DNA of 64,000 nucleotides from the NCBI GenBank assembly GCA_046262295.1, contig JBHENC010000002.1, positions 248,001 to 312,000 on the forward strand, read 5' to 3'. This document shows, piece after piece, positions 37,793-46,414 of this stretch. Within the stretch, counting starts at the first letter, position 1. Every line of letters begins with the position of its first letter. Source of the stretch: JBHENC01 sp046262295 (GTDB lineage: Bacteria; Acidobacteriota; Blastocatellia; Pyrinomonadales; Pyrinomonadaceae). A program made the translations under genes and the position numbers. The notes beneath the pieces are model-generated. The model was not told the origin of the DNA and made no database searches. It saw nothing but the letters and a program-made list of their open reading frames with translations.

Positions 37793-39151
37793 ATGAACAA
37801 TCCAGATTTGATTATTCGCAGCCGCCGCGTCGTCACACCGGAGACGATTGCACCCGCTTCAGTGCATATACGCGAGGGCGTCATCGTGGCTCTCGCCGGA
37901 TGGGATGAAGTGCCCGCGCAAGAAGTGGCGCTCGTGGATGCGGGCGATGCGGTGTTGATGCCGGGGTTAGTGGACACGCACGTTCACGTCAACGAACCGG
38001 GACGCACCGAGTGGGAAGGCTTTGCGACGGCGACGAAGGGCGCGGCGGCGGGCGGCGTGACGACGCTTGCCGATATGCCACTCAACAGCATTCCGCCGAC
38101 GACGACGCAAACAGGATTTGCCAAAAAGCTCGCGGCGGCACGAGGGCAATGCTGGATTGACGTGGCGTTCTGGGGCGGCGTCGTGCCGGGCAACACGCGG
38201 GAATTAGCTCCGCTTTTAGACGCAGGTGTGCGCGGCTTCAAATGCTTTTTAGTGCCGTCGGGCGTTGATGAATTTTTGCACATGACGGAAACGTATCTGC
38301 GTGAAGCGATGCCGGAGTTGGCCGCGCGCGGATCAATTCTGCTCGTTCACGCCGAAGTCCCCGAACCGATTGAAAACGCCGCCGCGTCGTTAGTCGGCAA
38401 TGACCCGCGAGCTTATCGAACCTTCCTGCGTTCGCGTCCCCGTGCGGCGGAGAACGAAGCCGTCGCCGTGATGATTCGCCTGTGCCGCGAAACAAAAGCG
38501 CGCGTGCATATCGTGCATCATTCTTCCGCCGATGCTTTGCCGTTATTGCGTGCGGCGCGTGCGGAAGGCTTGCCGATCACCGTCGAGACGTGCCCGCATT
38601 ACCTGACCTTCGCGGCGGAAGAGATTCCCGACGGCGCGACTCATTACAAATGCTGCCCGCCGGTGCGCGAGCGCGAGAACCGCGAGCAACTCTGGGCGGC
38701 GCTCAAAGACGGCACGATTGATATGATCGTCTCCGATCATTCGCCCTGCACTCCCGATTTGAAATTGATGGAGACGGGAGATTTTATGCAAGCGTGGGGC
38801 GGCATCGCGGGCGTACAATTCGGCCTGCCCGCGATATGGACAGGCGCGCACGCGCGCGGCTTCGGCCTGCGCGAATTAACGCGGTGGATGTCGGAAGCGC
38901 CCGCGCAGTTAATCGGTCTGGACAAACGCAAAGGCCGCCTCGCGCCCGGCTACGATGCCGACATCGTCATCTGGCATCCCGAACGAGAGTTCACAGTCAC
39001 ACCCGAAGCCATCCACTTCCGCCACAAGCTCACGCCCTACACCGGCATCAATCTACGCGGCGTCGTCGAAGCCACCTACGTGCGCGGCACAAAAGTCTAC
39101 GGGCAAGGACAGTTCGCCGCCAACGCCACCGGCACATTGTTGACAGAATAA
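37793..39151 (+). CDS. allB: Allantoinase
   Basis: Zinc amidohydrolase converting allantoin to allantoate, 452 residues, normal length. Metal and active-site signatures: DTHVHVNEPGRTEWEG, the carboxylated-Lys region GFKCFLVPSG, HIVHHSSAD, ETCPHYLTF and SDHSPCTPD. The ATG at 37793 opens NNPDLIIRSRRVVTPE; the upstream GTG at 37760 lacks support. It belongs to the purine pathway whose remaining genes resume at 44.5 kb on the same strand, with a cassette block in between. Confidence 0.93.
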   Translation: MNNPDLIIRSRRVVTPETIAPASVHIREGVIVALAGWDEVPAQEVALVDAGDAVLMPGLVDTHVHVNEPGRTEWEGFATATKGAAAGGVTTLADMPLNSIPPTTTQTGFAKKLAAARGQCWIDVAFWGGVVPGNTRELAPLLDAGVRGFKCFLVPSGVDEFLHMTETYLREAMPELAARGSILLVHAEVPEPIENAAASLVGNDPRAYRTFLRSRPRAAENEAVAVMIRLCRETKARVHIVHHSSADALPLLRAARAEGLPITVETCPHYLTFAAEEIPDGATHYKCCPPVRERENREQLWAALKDGTIDMIVSDHSPCTPDLKLMETGDFMQAWGGIAGVQFGLPAIWTGAHARGFGLRELTRWMSEAPAQLIGLDKRKGRLAPGYDADIVIWHPEREFTVTPEAIHFRHKLTPYTGINLRGVVEATYVRGTKVYGQGQFAANATGTLLTE

Positions 39152-39208
39152 GGTGGCGTCTTAGCTTGTGTTGCTGACGAGCAGTATTATTCCGATGTGT
39201 AAAATCCA

Positions 39209-39273
39209 ATTATGCGGAACGATTCTCGATAACACTGAAGTATTGCATGATATATAGAATCGTTCCGCATAAT
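39209..39273. repeat. Perfect 18-bp inverted repeat with 29-nt loop
   Basis: ATTATGCGGAACGATTCT (39209-39226) and AGAATCGTTCCGCATAAT (39256-39273) match perfectly. A GTTATGC box (39279-39285), like attC R' boxes here, follows 5 nt after the right arm. It may be an unusual attC or a small palindromic insertion at the left edge of cassette block B. Confidence 0.75.
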
Positions 39274-39356
39274 CAGTAGTTATGCCGCTTCGCCGTGTGA
39301 TGTAAAATCGTGTGCGGGAATGTATTTAAGATTCGGAAACTTTAGGGAGATACTCT

Positions 39357-39872
39357 ATGAAGAAAATACTTTGGCTTGTGCTTGTTGCTTCCGCGCTGTC
39401 CGCCTGCACACAAACAGAAGTTCGCCCAACTGAGCCTAGCGATTCAAGCCTGCAAGCATTCTTGCCTCGGTGGGAAGAGGCTCAGACTCGTTTCATCAAT
39501 GGTGATCCTACTCTGTTTAAGCAAAATGCCTCGCAAGGCGACGATGCCACGATATTGGGTGCGTTCGGTGGCTATGGTGAAAAGGGCTGGAGTGCGGTAG
39601 GCTCGCGTTACGATTGGGCATCGTCCCAATACAAAGACAGCGGAGCCAAGATAAAAGTCGAATATCTTAACATTGGGTTTAGCGGAGATTTAGGTTTCAC
39701 CGTAGCGATTGAGCGAGAAGAAGTGCGTTTGAGCAATCAGCAGGATTCGACTCAGCGAGCTTTGCGAGTCACGCAAATCTTTAGAAAGGAAGGCGGTGCT
39801 TGGAAACTCTTGCACCGTCACGCCGACCCACTTGTCGAAAAGAAAGCACCATCCGCAGCCCCACAGAAATAA
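39357..39872 (+). CDS. NTF2/DUF4440-like lipoprotein, cassette gene
   Basis: Predicted lipoprotein of 171 residues: signal LWLVLVASALSAC with Cys at 17, then an NTF2-like cone fold (LQAFLPRWEEAQTRFINGDP near the start, RVTQIFRKEGGAWKLLHRHADP at the end) typical of SnoaL/DUF4440 proteins with a ketosteroid-isomerase-like pocket. Function unknown. It is the only plus-strand cassette gene and is followed 36 nt later by an attC-like site in the same orientation. A related family member outside the cassette is at 57840. Confidence 0.75.
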   Translation: MKKILWLVLVASALSACTQTEVRPTEPSDSSLQAFLPRWEEAQTRFINGDPTLFKQNASQGDDATILGAFGGYGEKGWSAVGSRYDWASSQYKDSGAKIKVEYLNIGFSGDLGFTVAIEREEVRLSNQQDSTQRALRVTQIFRKEGGAWKLLHRHADPLVEKKAPSAAPQK

Positions 39873-39908
39873 GGACTATCGCTCGGAAGTGCTTGCAAAT
39901 TACGGGCG

Positions 39909-40020
39909 GCATAACAATTCAATTGACGTGAGGGCGAAACAGCGACCTTGTTATTAAGTTGTCCGTTGAACCTAAAGTTGCGTGTAAGCTTTCGCCTTCG
40001 CCTCAGCTCAATCGTTAGGC
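39909..40020 (+). mobile_element. attC-like recombination site (cassette block B, plus orientation)
   Basis: From GCATAAC to GTTAGGC (112 bp), with arms GTGAGGGCGAAAC and GCTTTCGCCTTCGCC. It aligns end to end with the minus-strand sites at 16043-16156 and 40625-40740, so this cassette is inverted relative to its neighbours, in agreement with its plus-strand gene. Confidence 0.68.
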
Positions 40021-40043
40021 TGTTAAGTTGACTCTTCTAATCA

Positions 40044-40454
40044 TTAACAGCCTGCCCCACCATCGCACACTACGGGCCTAATGACAGTCGCTCCGACGAT
40101 CACGGCTGCGACGACCGCAACGCCTATAATTACTAACGCTCGTGTTGAAAGACCGCCGCCTGGCTTCCTTAACTGCATCACGTCGGCGTATGCCAACGTC
40201 CGGGTTGCGCCTGTCTTTGCGTCCGTAACGGTAAAAGTCTCTTGCCCGGTTGCGCTGAGATAGCCTTTCAACTTGGTCTTGTCCCGCATCCTGACCTCGA
40301 CGCGGGCATCGCGGCCAATATTCATTTTCCGGCCATTGGCCCGCACCTTTTCGGCATCAGTATCTTTCCCCGTTTGTGCGCGCGCGGAGCGGAAGCCGAA
40401 GGCCGTAAATATTAGTGTTACCGAAAGCACTGTTGCGAAAAATTTTCTAAACAA
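40044..40454 (-). CDS. Small exported membrane protein of unknown function, cassette gene
   Basis: Not recognised. The 136 residues comprise a signal peptide (cleavage near ARAQ), a short beta-rich region (ARVEVRMRDKTKLKGYLSATGQETFTVTDAKTGATRTLAYADVMQL) reminiscent of an Sm-like barrel, then a C-terminal transmembrane helix (ALVIIGVAVVAAVIVGATV) and two Cys at the tail. Proteins of this plan are common and uncharacterised in Acidobacteriota (recalled, not searched). It follows the attC-like site at 40625-40740 and stops 23 nt from the oppositely oriented site at 39909-40020. Confidence 0.65.
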   Translation of the reverse strand: MFRKFFATVLSVTLIFTAFGFRSARAQTGKDTDAEKVRANGRKMNIGRDARVEVRMRDKTKLKGYLSATGQETFTVTDAKTGATRTLAYADVMQLRKPGGGLSTRALVIIGVAVVAAVIVGATVIRPVVCDGGAGC

Positions 40455-40624
40455 AACTGATCTCCTTTAATCGAGATTTTCGACACCCCGCTCTTGGCAA
40501 TTGTTATTCCATTAATGAGATCGCTAGAGATAAAGGGCGACAAAGGCGCACAGCCGCGCCTCGCTCTGAAAGCGACGCAATTATATTCTTTCGATGGTTA
40601 GGATATTACTGCGCCGTTGCTGCC

Positions 40625-40740
40625 ATTTAACGATTGAATTGACGTGGGGGCGAAACCGCCGACACGCAACGTCAGGGAAACCAAAGACCCTTTTGAAAGA
40701 GTAGCTGTGCGCGCCCTCACGTCCAACTGATTTGTTCGAC
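40625..40740 (-). mobile_element. attC-like recombination site (cassette block B)
   Basis: Minus strand from GTCGAAC to GTTAAAT (116 bp; R' fits GTTRRRY). Arms GGACGTGAGGGCG and CGCCCCCACGTC pair well. It follows the phosphodiesterase gene by 71 nt and precedes the small membrane protein gene. Confidence 0.68.
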
Positions 40741-40811
40741 GGCGGTTTGATATTGACGAAATACCATCATTACAGTTTTGTTAGCTGGCGGCAAAAAAAA
40801 TTTAATCGCCC

Positions 40812-41558
40812 TTACTTCAATTCGGCGCGGGTAAATACTTCAAGCATTTGTTCCTCTTTCGGCGGCTGCAAGATGTAGTTCGCTGCAAACTCTTGCGCTT
40901 GCGGATAATTCGTTTGCCGAACGCGCTCGGCGGCTTTTGTCAGGTCGTAGGTTGTGTGCCGAAGCTGAATGTCCTCGTCGAGCAACAGCCAATCCGCGCC
41001 TGATTCTCCAAACGGCATACCTACGCTTCCTGCATTTACCACTCGAATGCTTCCAACCATTCGGTCAAACTGCATATGCGTATGGCCGCAGACGACTATA
41101 CTTGCGTCGAGTCCTTCAAAAATTGGCAACAGTCGTTCTTCCGACGTGAGACGGGTAAAAATCTCGTTGTCATCTCGCGGCGTGGCGTGGCAAAACAGCA
41201 CCGCGCCTAAACCGTCAATTTCGATGCGGAGCGTTTTTGCCCAACCAGCGACGAACTGTTCGTATTCGGGAAAAATTTGCTGTGCCGACCAACACATAAT
41301 CTCTCGAACCTGTTCCGGGAATCTGACTGCGCTTGTGCCTGTCATCTCTGCCAGCGCGTCAATCTCGCAATTACCTTGAATAAACTGCGCCGGAATATCA
41401 AGGTTGAGTAAACACTCAAGCGTTTCGCGGGGCATCGGACCCGGAACGACATCGCCGCCGACCACGATAAGCTCTGCTTCGGCTAGTCGAACTTCTTCGA
41501 GAACAGCTTCCAGCGCGGGCAGGTTACCGTGAATGTCATAAATTGCTGCGACACGCAT
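40812..41558 (-). CDS. YfcE/MJ0936-type metallophosphoesterase, cassette gene
   Basis: Cytoplasmic dinuclear-metal phosphodiesterase of 248 residues. Signatures in order: IYDIHGNLPALEAVL, VVGGDVVPGPMP, QGNCEID, LFCHATPRDD, VCGHTHMQFD, and VNAGSVGMPFG. Relatives hydrolyse bis-p-nitrophenyl phosphate and sometimes cyclic or dinucleotide substrates; the natural substrate is unknown. The ATG at 41558 follows AGAGGA and sits 36 nt after the R' box of the upstream attC-like site, the usual start position for cassette genes. Confidence 0.88.
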   Translation of the reverse strand: MRVAAIYDIHGNLPALEAVLEEVRLAEAELIVVGGDVVPGPMPRETLECLLNLDIPAQFIQGNCEIDALAEMTGTSAVRFPEQVREIMCWSAQQIFPEYEQFVAGWAKTLRIEIDGLGAVLFCHATPRDDNEIFTRLTSEERLLPIFEGLDASIVVCGHTHMQFDRMVGSIRVVNAGSVGMPFGESGADWLLLDEDIQLRHTTYDLTKAAERVRQTNYPQAQEFAANYILQPPKEEQMLEVFTRAELK

Positions 41559-41593
41559 AATAGAAATTCCTCTTAGCCGGAAAATCGGTAGCC

Positions 41594-41680
41594 GTCGAAC
41601 GCCCGGCATCACCCGCCGCGCACACACAAGCTACATGAGAGGCGCGCTGAGGGGGTGTCGGGTGCATACCGTTCCTATGC
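41594..41680 (-). mobile_element. attC-like recombination site, degenerate ends (cassette block B)
   Basis: Minus strand: GGTATGCACCCG and CGGGTGATGCC arms with an R' box GTTCGAC and a decayed R'' (GCATAGG instead of GCATAAC). The arm sequence matches the sites at 43562 and 50229, including the extra base in the left arm. Confidence 0.6.
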
Positions 41681-41962
41681 AAAGTCAAGACTCAATTGGC
41701 GACACTACTCCGCACCAGGCTCACGGTGTACTTCCACGCTCCTATTCGGGCTTCATTTGTCCCATTTCGTGATTCGGGCGAGGGCTCTCAACAGGTCACA
41801 CTGTTAGCCGGGCTCTGCTCTGCGTTGGCCCACAACGGCATCCGACCCTCACCCTATCTCCCTCACGCCTCACTGAAGGCGTGAGCATCATACACCGGAC
41901 GACCGGACTTGTATCATGTCCTGTTAGCTGGCGCGTTCAAGGAAAATCATGCTCCGCGCCAG

Positions 41963-43489
41963 TTATTCATTTCCTGCTTTGCTTATTTTTACAATGGCTG
42001 AAAGGATAGCAATCCCTATAATCAGCAACGGTATGTAAATAGCTTCCGTCGTATATGACCTGAGTGGAGATGATAACCATTGATCGTGTGCAGCCGTAGC
42101 TCTCATTGGATCGGGTGGAGAGCCTTGAGCTGCAATCCTAACGACGCACCCGCCCACACCGACTATTGGATATGCTACGATGGCGAGACCGATTGCAGAT
42201 TTAATAGTGCTCGTCCCTTCTCTAGTAGCTCGCTCCTTTGCTTGGGCATTTCTTTCTCTACGAAGACGCTCTTGCTCAGCAAGGTTTCGAGCTTTCCGCT
42301 CTTGTTCTGCACGTTCCCTAGCTGCGCGTTCTTGGTCCGCGCGCTCTTTTGCAATTCGCTGCTGCTCTGCGGCACGCAACTCCGATTCGATGTGTTGCGG
42401 TACTTTCGTAAATTGAAAGTAGTCGTTGTACGTCTTCGCATTTGATAATTGCAGTTCTGCCTCTGAGAAAAGCCGCGACATCTTTGATTGTCCGTCGGGC
42501 AAAAGGTTAGCGCACCGCGCACTCAAGTTCTCGATGGAGCGTTTAGCTTCCATAGCCTTGCCACGAATCTCCTGCATAAGCCTATCAAGCAGAGACTGTA
42601 TTTGCGGACGAACTTTATCAAATATCTGAGCGGTTTTAGCCCGCTCGTGATAGCGGGCATCACCTCTGATTGCAGTTTCCAAACTTCTCGTAGCGGTTGT
42701 TCCATCACCAAGCATCGCAGCAAAACCGGCGTGCATGTAGAACGCATCATAGAAATTCGGGTTCAATGCGGTAGCTTGGCTCATGTGCGCTAAAGCATCT
42801 TTGAAATTATGCTGGATGCTGCAAACAACTCCTGCGAAATATTCTGCTTCGGCTGCTTGGCGAGCATCACGCGGGCGCGCGTATTTTGCTGCCTTTTGGA
42901 AATATTCTAATGCTTTGGGTAAATCAATCTGGTGGTAAAGATAAATGTTGCCAATCGAGCGATGTACGGCGAAATCCTGATAGTTCTTGCGCTCTGATTC
43001 AAGGAAATCATTGAGAGCTTCTTCGTACCAACCGTTTTGATAAGCATCTTCGGCGCGGAAACGTAATTCTTTGGCTTGGGTATCGAGGGGTGCTTGCAGG
43101 GTTCTGAGGATGGAGGCTAATGTGTCACTCTGGACTTCGAGCTTCCAGATAACATCTCCCATCATTAGATTAAAGTCTGCGTTAAGCTGGTCAATACCGT
43201 TTGCAAGTCGGTCGAAGCCGAAATCAATGCTATTCGACAATGCACCAAAGCCGCGAGATATATCGCTACTGAGTACATTCAGACCTGAAACTACCTCACC
43301 GCTAAGCGCCCCTAAACCTGATTCCAGAGCGGTCTGGTAGTCACGCTGATTAGCTATGCCTACCTTTACAACTTTCTCAAGACCCTTACTCTGTTTTTGG
43401 ATCGCATTATCAAAACCTTTGACTTGCTCTTGACTGCTAATGTAATCACTCCACGTTTGATAGCCGGTAACGACATCCCAGTATCCCAT
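41963..43489 (-). CDS. Large TPR/coiled-coil membrane protein of unknown function, cassette gene
   Basis: Not assigned to a known family. The 508 residues divide into an N-terminal region with heptad-like repeats (LSGEVVSGLNVLSSDISRGFGALSNSIDFGFDRLANGI), a TPR-like array from about 140 to 280 (AYQNGWYEEALNDFLESE, IGNIYLYHQIDLPKALEYFQKAAKY, SQATALNPNFYDAFYMHAGF), a charged coiled coil of ERADQERAARERAEQER type (about 380-430), and two C-terminal hydrophobic segments. It could scaffold a membrane-linked sensing or defence function, which is speculation. It is visibly AT-richer than the purine genes. At about 1.5 kb it is long for an integron cassette. Confidence 0.72.
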   Translation of the reverse strand: MGYWDVVTGYQTWSDYISSQEQVKGFDNAIQKQSKGLEKVVKVGIANQRDYQTALESGLGALSGEVVSGLNVLSSDISRGFGALSNSIDFGFDRLANGIDQLNADFNLMMGDVIWKLEVQSDTLASILRTLQAPLDTQAKELRFRAEDAYQNGWYEEALNDFLESERKNYQDFAVHRSIGNIYLYHQIDLPKALEYFQKAAKYARPRDARQAAEAEYFAGVVCSIQHNFKDALAHMSQATALNPNFYDAFYMHAGFAAMLGDGTTATRSLETAIRGDARYHERAKTAQIFDKVRPQIQSLLDRLMQEIRGKAMEAKRSIENLSARCANLLPDGQSKMSRLFSEAELQLSNAKTYNDYFQFTKVPQHIESELRAAEQQRIAKERADQERAARERAEQERKARNLAEQERLRRERNAQAKERATREGTSTIKSAIGLAIVAYPIVGVGGCVVRIAAQGSPPDPMRATAAHDQWLSSPLRSYTTEAIYIPLLIIGIAILSAIVKISKAGNE

Positions 43490-43561
43490 TGTGAGAATTT
43501 CCTTTCAGGAAGAGGTTTATCGAGGGTAGGCAATATATCACTGTTTAGCCAAAAAGAAGCC

Positions 43562-43672
43562 AGCTAACGCCCGGCATCACCCGCCGCCCGCCGCGAGCGA
43601 CAACCCCCATCGCAGGGCACAAGGTTGATGAGAGGCACGCTGCGGGCGGGCGGGTGCATGCCGTTGTTGGGC
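43562..43672 (-). mobile_element. attC-like recombination site (cassette block B)
   Basis: Best-formed site of its type: GCCCAAC, then GGCATGCACCCGCCCGCC pairing with GGCGGGCGGCGGGTGATGCC across the axis with one extrahelical base, ending GTTAGCT. It begins 23 nt after the stop of the 176-residue membrane protein gene. Confidence 0.75.
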
Positions 43673-43695
43673 GCGGCGCGAAGAGCTAATCTCTC

Positions 43696-44226
43696 TTAGC
43701 GCTTCATGGTGTAGATTTGTAACGCCAAGACAGCTATTAGCACCAACGTATTTACTGCCAAGAAGATTAATAAAGTTCTCAGGGAATTATCAAATAAAGC
43801 AGATGATTCTCTTACACCAGCAGGCGCATCTGGCTGCTGAATCATTGTCGTTTCTGTTTCGTAAGAATAGTCCCACGGCGGCCCAGCAAAATTCCGCACA
43901 CCCTCTCTTACGCTACGATTAACCACTAGCCGGACAGCTCGTGATATGTATTCTATTAAGCTAATGCTCCCACTCAGTCGCCCCATCCAATCTAGAATAA
44001 AAACTACTCCCAACCATTCGATGCTGCCATTAGAAAACTCTATTTCAACCTCCACATTGGCAGACATGGGGAGGGTTTTTCTCAGCCTAGTTTTTATTCG
44101 TTCTGCAATATCATCCGCATTTTCGTTCAGAGTGAAAACTGTTTTGCGATCTTCGCCACGATGATTTGGCCCTTCATCCCGCCTGAGAGCACGACCGCGA
44201 AATTCGACAATGTAATTGCTTGGCAT
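43696..44226 (-). CDS. Small membrane-anchored protein of unknown function, cassette gene
   Basis: 176 residues from the ATG at 44226, which follows GGAGGAG by 4 nt. A soluble N-terminal part (YIVEFRGRALRRDE... KTVFTLNENADDIAERIKTRLR, then VEIEFSNGSIEWLGVVFILDW) has a hydrophobic patch. A single C-terminal transmembrane helix (TLLIFLAVNTLVLIAVLALQIY) ends in a short positive tail, suggesting a tail-anchored topology. No family is recognised. It lies directly upstream of the TPR membrane protein with an attC-like site between, so the two are separate cassettes. Confidence 0.7.
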   Translation of the reverse strand: MPSNYIVEFRGRALRRDEGPNHRGEDRKTVFTLNENADDIAERIKTRLRKTLPMSANVEVEIEFSNGSIEWLGVVFILDWMGRLSGSISLIEYISRAVRLVVNRSVREGVRNFAGPPWDYSYETETTMIQQPDAPAGVRESSALFDNSLRTLLIFLAVNTLVLIAVLALQIYTMKR

Positions 44227-44517
44227 AATCTCCTCCGTTAAAGTGAGAATACCGATAGCGCCCAACGCTTATTAGATTCCTTCGTGGGCATCATATATTA
44301 TGTGTCCTCGGGCGTCTAACATTGCATTCAACGCGACACCTCGATAGGCTTCTTTTCATTATTTTTCCTCTGATGTAGATTAGAGGTTATTCGCGCACCG
44401 CCGGTTGATTCAGGCGTCAGCAGCTTAAATTAAGACGTTACTTGGAATGACGATAATCGAAGGCCGGCATTCTGAAGTCGCTGACAAGGTGCGTTCAATC
44501 TTTTGAGTTTGAACTTT
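44227..44517. other. Right edge of cassette block B with decayed attC-type boxes
   Basis: On the minus strand, GTTGGGC (44266-44260) precedes the last cassette gene as an R' box should, and a second GTTAGAC box lies at about 44318-44312. The complete partner arms are missing. No promoter is evident for the purine genes that start at 44518. Confidence 0.45.
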
Positions 44518-45519
44518 ATGATGGATTTCACTGAAGTAATTGATTTGGCTGGCGAGAATCTGGGCGGCACGGTTTTATATGCCAACGATGATTTTTTCGC
44601 GCCGAAAGAGAACTTGCTTAAAGCGTGCGCGCCCGTCTTCATCGAAGGCAAGTACACGGACTTGGGCAAGTGGATGGATGGATGGGAAACGCGCCGCCGC
44701 CGCTCGCCTCGCTTGGATGAGGATTACGATTGGTGTCTGATACGGCTCGGCGTGCCGGGCGTCGTTCACGGCGTCGTCGTGGACACGAGTTTCTTTCGGG
44801 GCAATTTCCCTTCGCATTGTTCGATTGAAGCCTGCGCGGTTGACGGCCAACCGAACATCGAACAACTAATGAGCGCGGCGATTGAGTGGGTTGAGATTCT
44901 GCCGCACTCGCCGTTGGAAGGCGACGAGCAGAATCGTTTTACGGTAACTCATGCGCAACGTGTCACACACTTGCGTTTGAAGATTTACCCCGATGGCGGC
45001 GTGGCGCGTCTGCGTGTGCATGGCGTCGTCGTGCCGGATTGGGATGCGCTTCGTCGCCGCCGTAGCGAGCTTGATTTGGCGGCGGTGGAACATGGCGGAA
45101 TGGTGCTGGCGGCGAGCGATATGTTCTTCGGCCACCGGCACAATCTGATTATGCCCGGACGCGCGCAAGATATGAGCGACGGCTGGGAGACCAAGCGGCG
45201 CAGAGGCGCGGGGCATGATTGGTGCACCGTCAAACTCGGCGTTGCCGGAACGATCAAGCGCGTCGAAGTGGATACGTGGCGCTTCAAAGGCAATTATCCT
45301 GAAAGCTGCATGATTGAAGTAAGCCGCGCCGCAGACGATGCGAACATCGAGTCGCTCATCTGGCGGGAACTTCTGCCGGACACACGGCTTCAAGCGCACA
45401 CGTTGCACGTCTTCGCCGACGAACTCGCAGACTGCGGAGCGGTGACGCACGCGCGTTTCAATATCTACCCGGACGGCGGCGTGAGCCGTTTGCGTCTCTA
45501 CGGTAGAATCGCGGAATGA
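44518..45519 (+). CDS. alc: Allantoicase
   Basis: Hydrolyses allantoate to ureidoglycolate and urea. The 333 residues show the two tandem beta-sandwich repeats of the family: WMDGWETRRRRSPRLDEDYDWCLIRLGVPG in the first and MSDGWETKRRRGAGHDWCTVKLGVAG in the second, each followed by a RLRVHG/RLRLYG strand. The opening DFTEVIDLAGENLGG is standard. An ATG at 44518 or 44521 is the likely start; no strong ribosome-binding site is seen, possibly because the cassette block has replaced the original upstream DNA. It overlaps the next gene by four bases. Confidence 0.92.
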   Translation: MMDFTEVIDLAGENLGGTVLYANDDFFAPKENLLKACAPVFIEGKYTDLGKWMDGWETRRRRSPRLDEDYDWCLIRLGVPGVVHGVVVDTSFFRGNFPSHCSIEACAVDGQPNIEQLMSAAIEWVEILPHSPLEGDEQNRFTVTHAQRVTHLRLKIYPDGGVARLRVHGVVVPDWDALRRRRSELDLAAVEHGGMVLAASDMFFGHRHNLIMPGRAQDMSDGWETKRRRGAGHDWCTVKLGVAGTIKRVEVDTWRFKGNYPESCMIEVSRAADDANIESLIWRELLPDTRLQAHTLHVFADELADCGAVTHARFNIYPDGGVSRLRLYGRIAE

Positions 45520-46031
45520 GCGCGAACGAGAAATTCGAGCAGCTAAATCATGCTCCGCGTGAAGCGGCGGAAAAGCGTTTTCTGGATTGCTGCGGTTCGC
45601 GCAAGTGGGCGCGCATGATGGCGTTGGCGCGTCCCTTCGTTGATGCCGCCGCGCTGCTTGAGCAAGCAAAGAACATCTGGCAGACTCTCGAACCGCAGGA
45701 CTGGCTGGAAGCCTTCGCTGCTCATCCCAAGATCGGCGCGCGCCGTGCCGCCCCGCAGCAACCGGCGCAGTCTGCCGAGTGGTCACACACAGAGCAGTCC
45801 GGCACGCACGCCGCAACCGACACGGTGCGCGACGCATTAACCGAAGTTAATCGTTTATATGAAGAGAAGTTCGGCTATATCTTCATCGTTTGCGCCACCG
45901 GCAAAAGCGCGGAAGAGATGCTCGCCCTGTGCCGCGAGCGTTTGAGTAATGTTGCGGATCAGGAACTGCGCATCGCGGCGGACGAACAACTGAAGATAAC
46001 GGAAATCAGGTTGCGTAAACTTTTTGAATAA
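45516..46031 (+). CDS. uraD: OHCU decarboxylase (2-oxo-4-hydroxy-4-carboxy-5-ureidoimidazoline decarboxylase)
   Basis: Makes S-allantoin from OHCU, 171 residues. The catalytic His is in LEAFAAHPKIGARR; the C-terminal FGYIFIVCATGKSAEEMLALCRERL and TEIRLRKLFE are conserved. It overlaps allantoicase upstream by four bases (ATGA). The 3' end overlaps the longest reading of the next frame, but the real HIU hydrolase start lies 34 bp after its stop. Confidence 0.93.
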   Translation: MSANEKFEQLNHAPREAAEKRFLDCCGSRKWARMMALARPFVDAAALLEQAKNIWQTLEPQDWLEAFAAHPKIGARRAAPQQPAQSAEWSHTEQSGTHAATDTVRDALTEVNRLYEEKFGYIFIVCATGKSAEEMLALCRERLSNVADQELRIAADEQLKITEIRLRKLFE

Positions 46032-46065
46032 GGCACGCGGTTTTCATTTCGCAGACGGCAAACGC

Positions 46066-46410
46066 ATGAGCGCGATCACGACACACGTTCTGGATATTTC
46101 GTCGGGCAGTCCGGCGCGTGGTGTTCCGATCACGTTAGAGCGGCAGACTCCGGCGGCAGTTTGGGAAATCACCGGCAAAGGTGTCACGGACGATGACGGA
46201 CGCCTGCGCGATCTGCTTGCGCCGGACGCGCGCTTAACGCCGGGCAATTACCGGCTCACGTTTGACACCGGAACTTATTTTGCGCAGCAACGAATCGAAG
46301 GGTTTTATCCGCAGGTAGTAGTCGCGTTTATCGTGCGGGATGCAGGCGCGCATTACCATGTTCCGCTGCTGCTGAGTCCGTTCGGTTATTCAACTTATCG
46401 CGGGAGCTAA
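46066..46410 (+). CDS. uraH: 5-hydroxyisourate hydrolase
   Basis: Transthyretin-like enzyme that opens 5-hydroxyisourate to OHCU, 114 residues from the ATG at 46066. It has the N-terminal TTHVLDISSGSPARGVPI and the invariant C-terminal YRGS tetrapeptide, plus HYHVPLLLSPFGYSTY with the active-site His. The earlier start at 46024 would add 14 residues foreign to the family. Confidence 0.94.
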   Translation: MSAITTHVLDISSGSPARGVPITLERQTPAAVWEITGKGVTDDDGRLRDLLAPDARLTPGNYRLTFDTGTYFAQQRIEGFYPQVVVAFIVRDAGAHYHVPLLLSPFGYSTYRGS

Positions 46411-46414
46411 AACG

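Noticed and set aside
41696..41884. A 62-codon frame between cassettes, next to a CTCACGCCT/AGGCGTGAG hairpin
   Set aside because: No ribosome-binding site or protein-like composition. The hairpin lacks a T tract, so it was not called a terminator.
43562..43672. The palindromes after cassette genes considered as intrinsic terminators
   Set aside because: They lack T tracts, are 75-120 bp long and end in GTTRRRY-type boxes.
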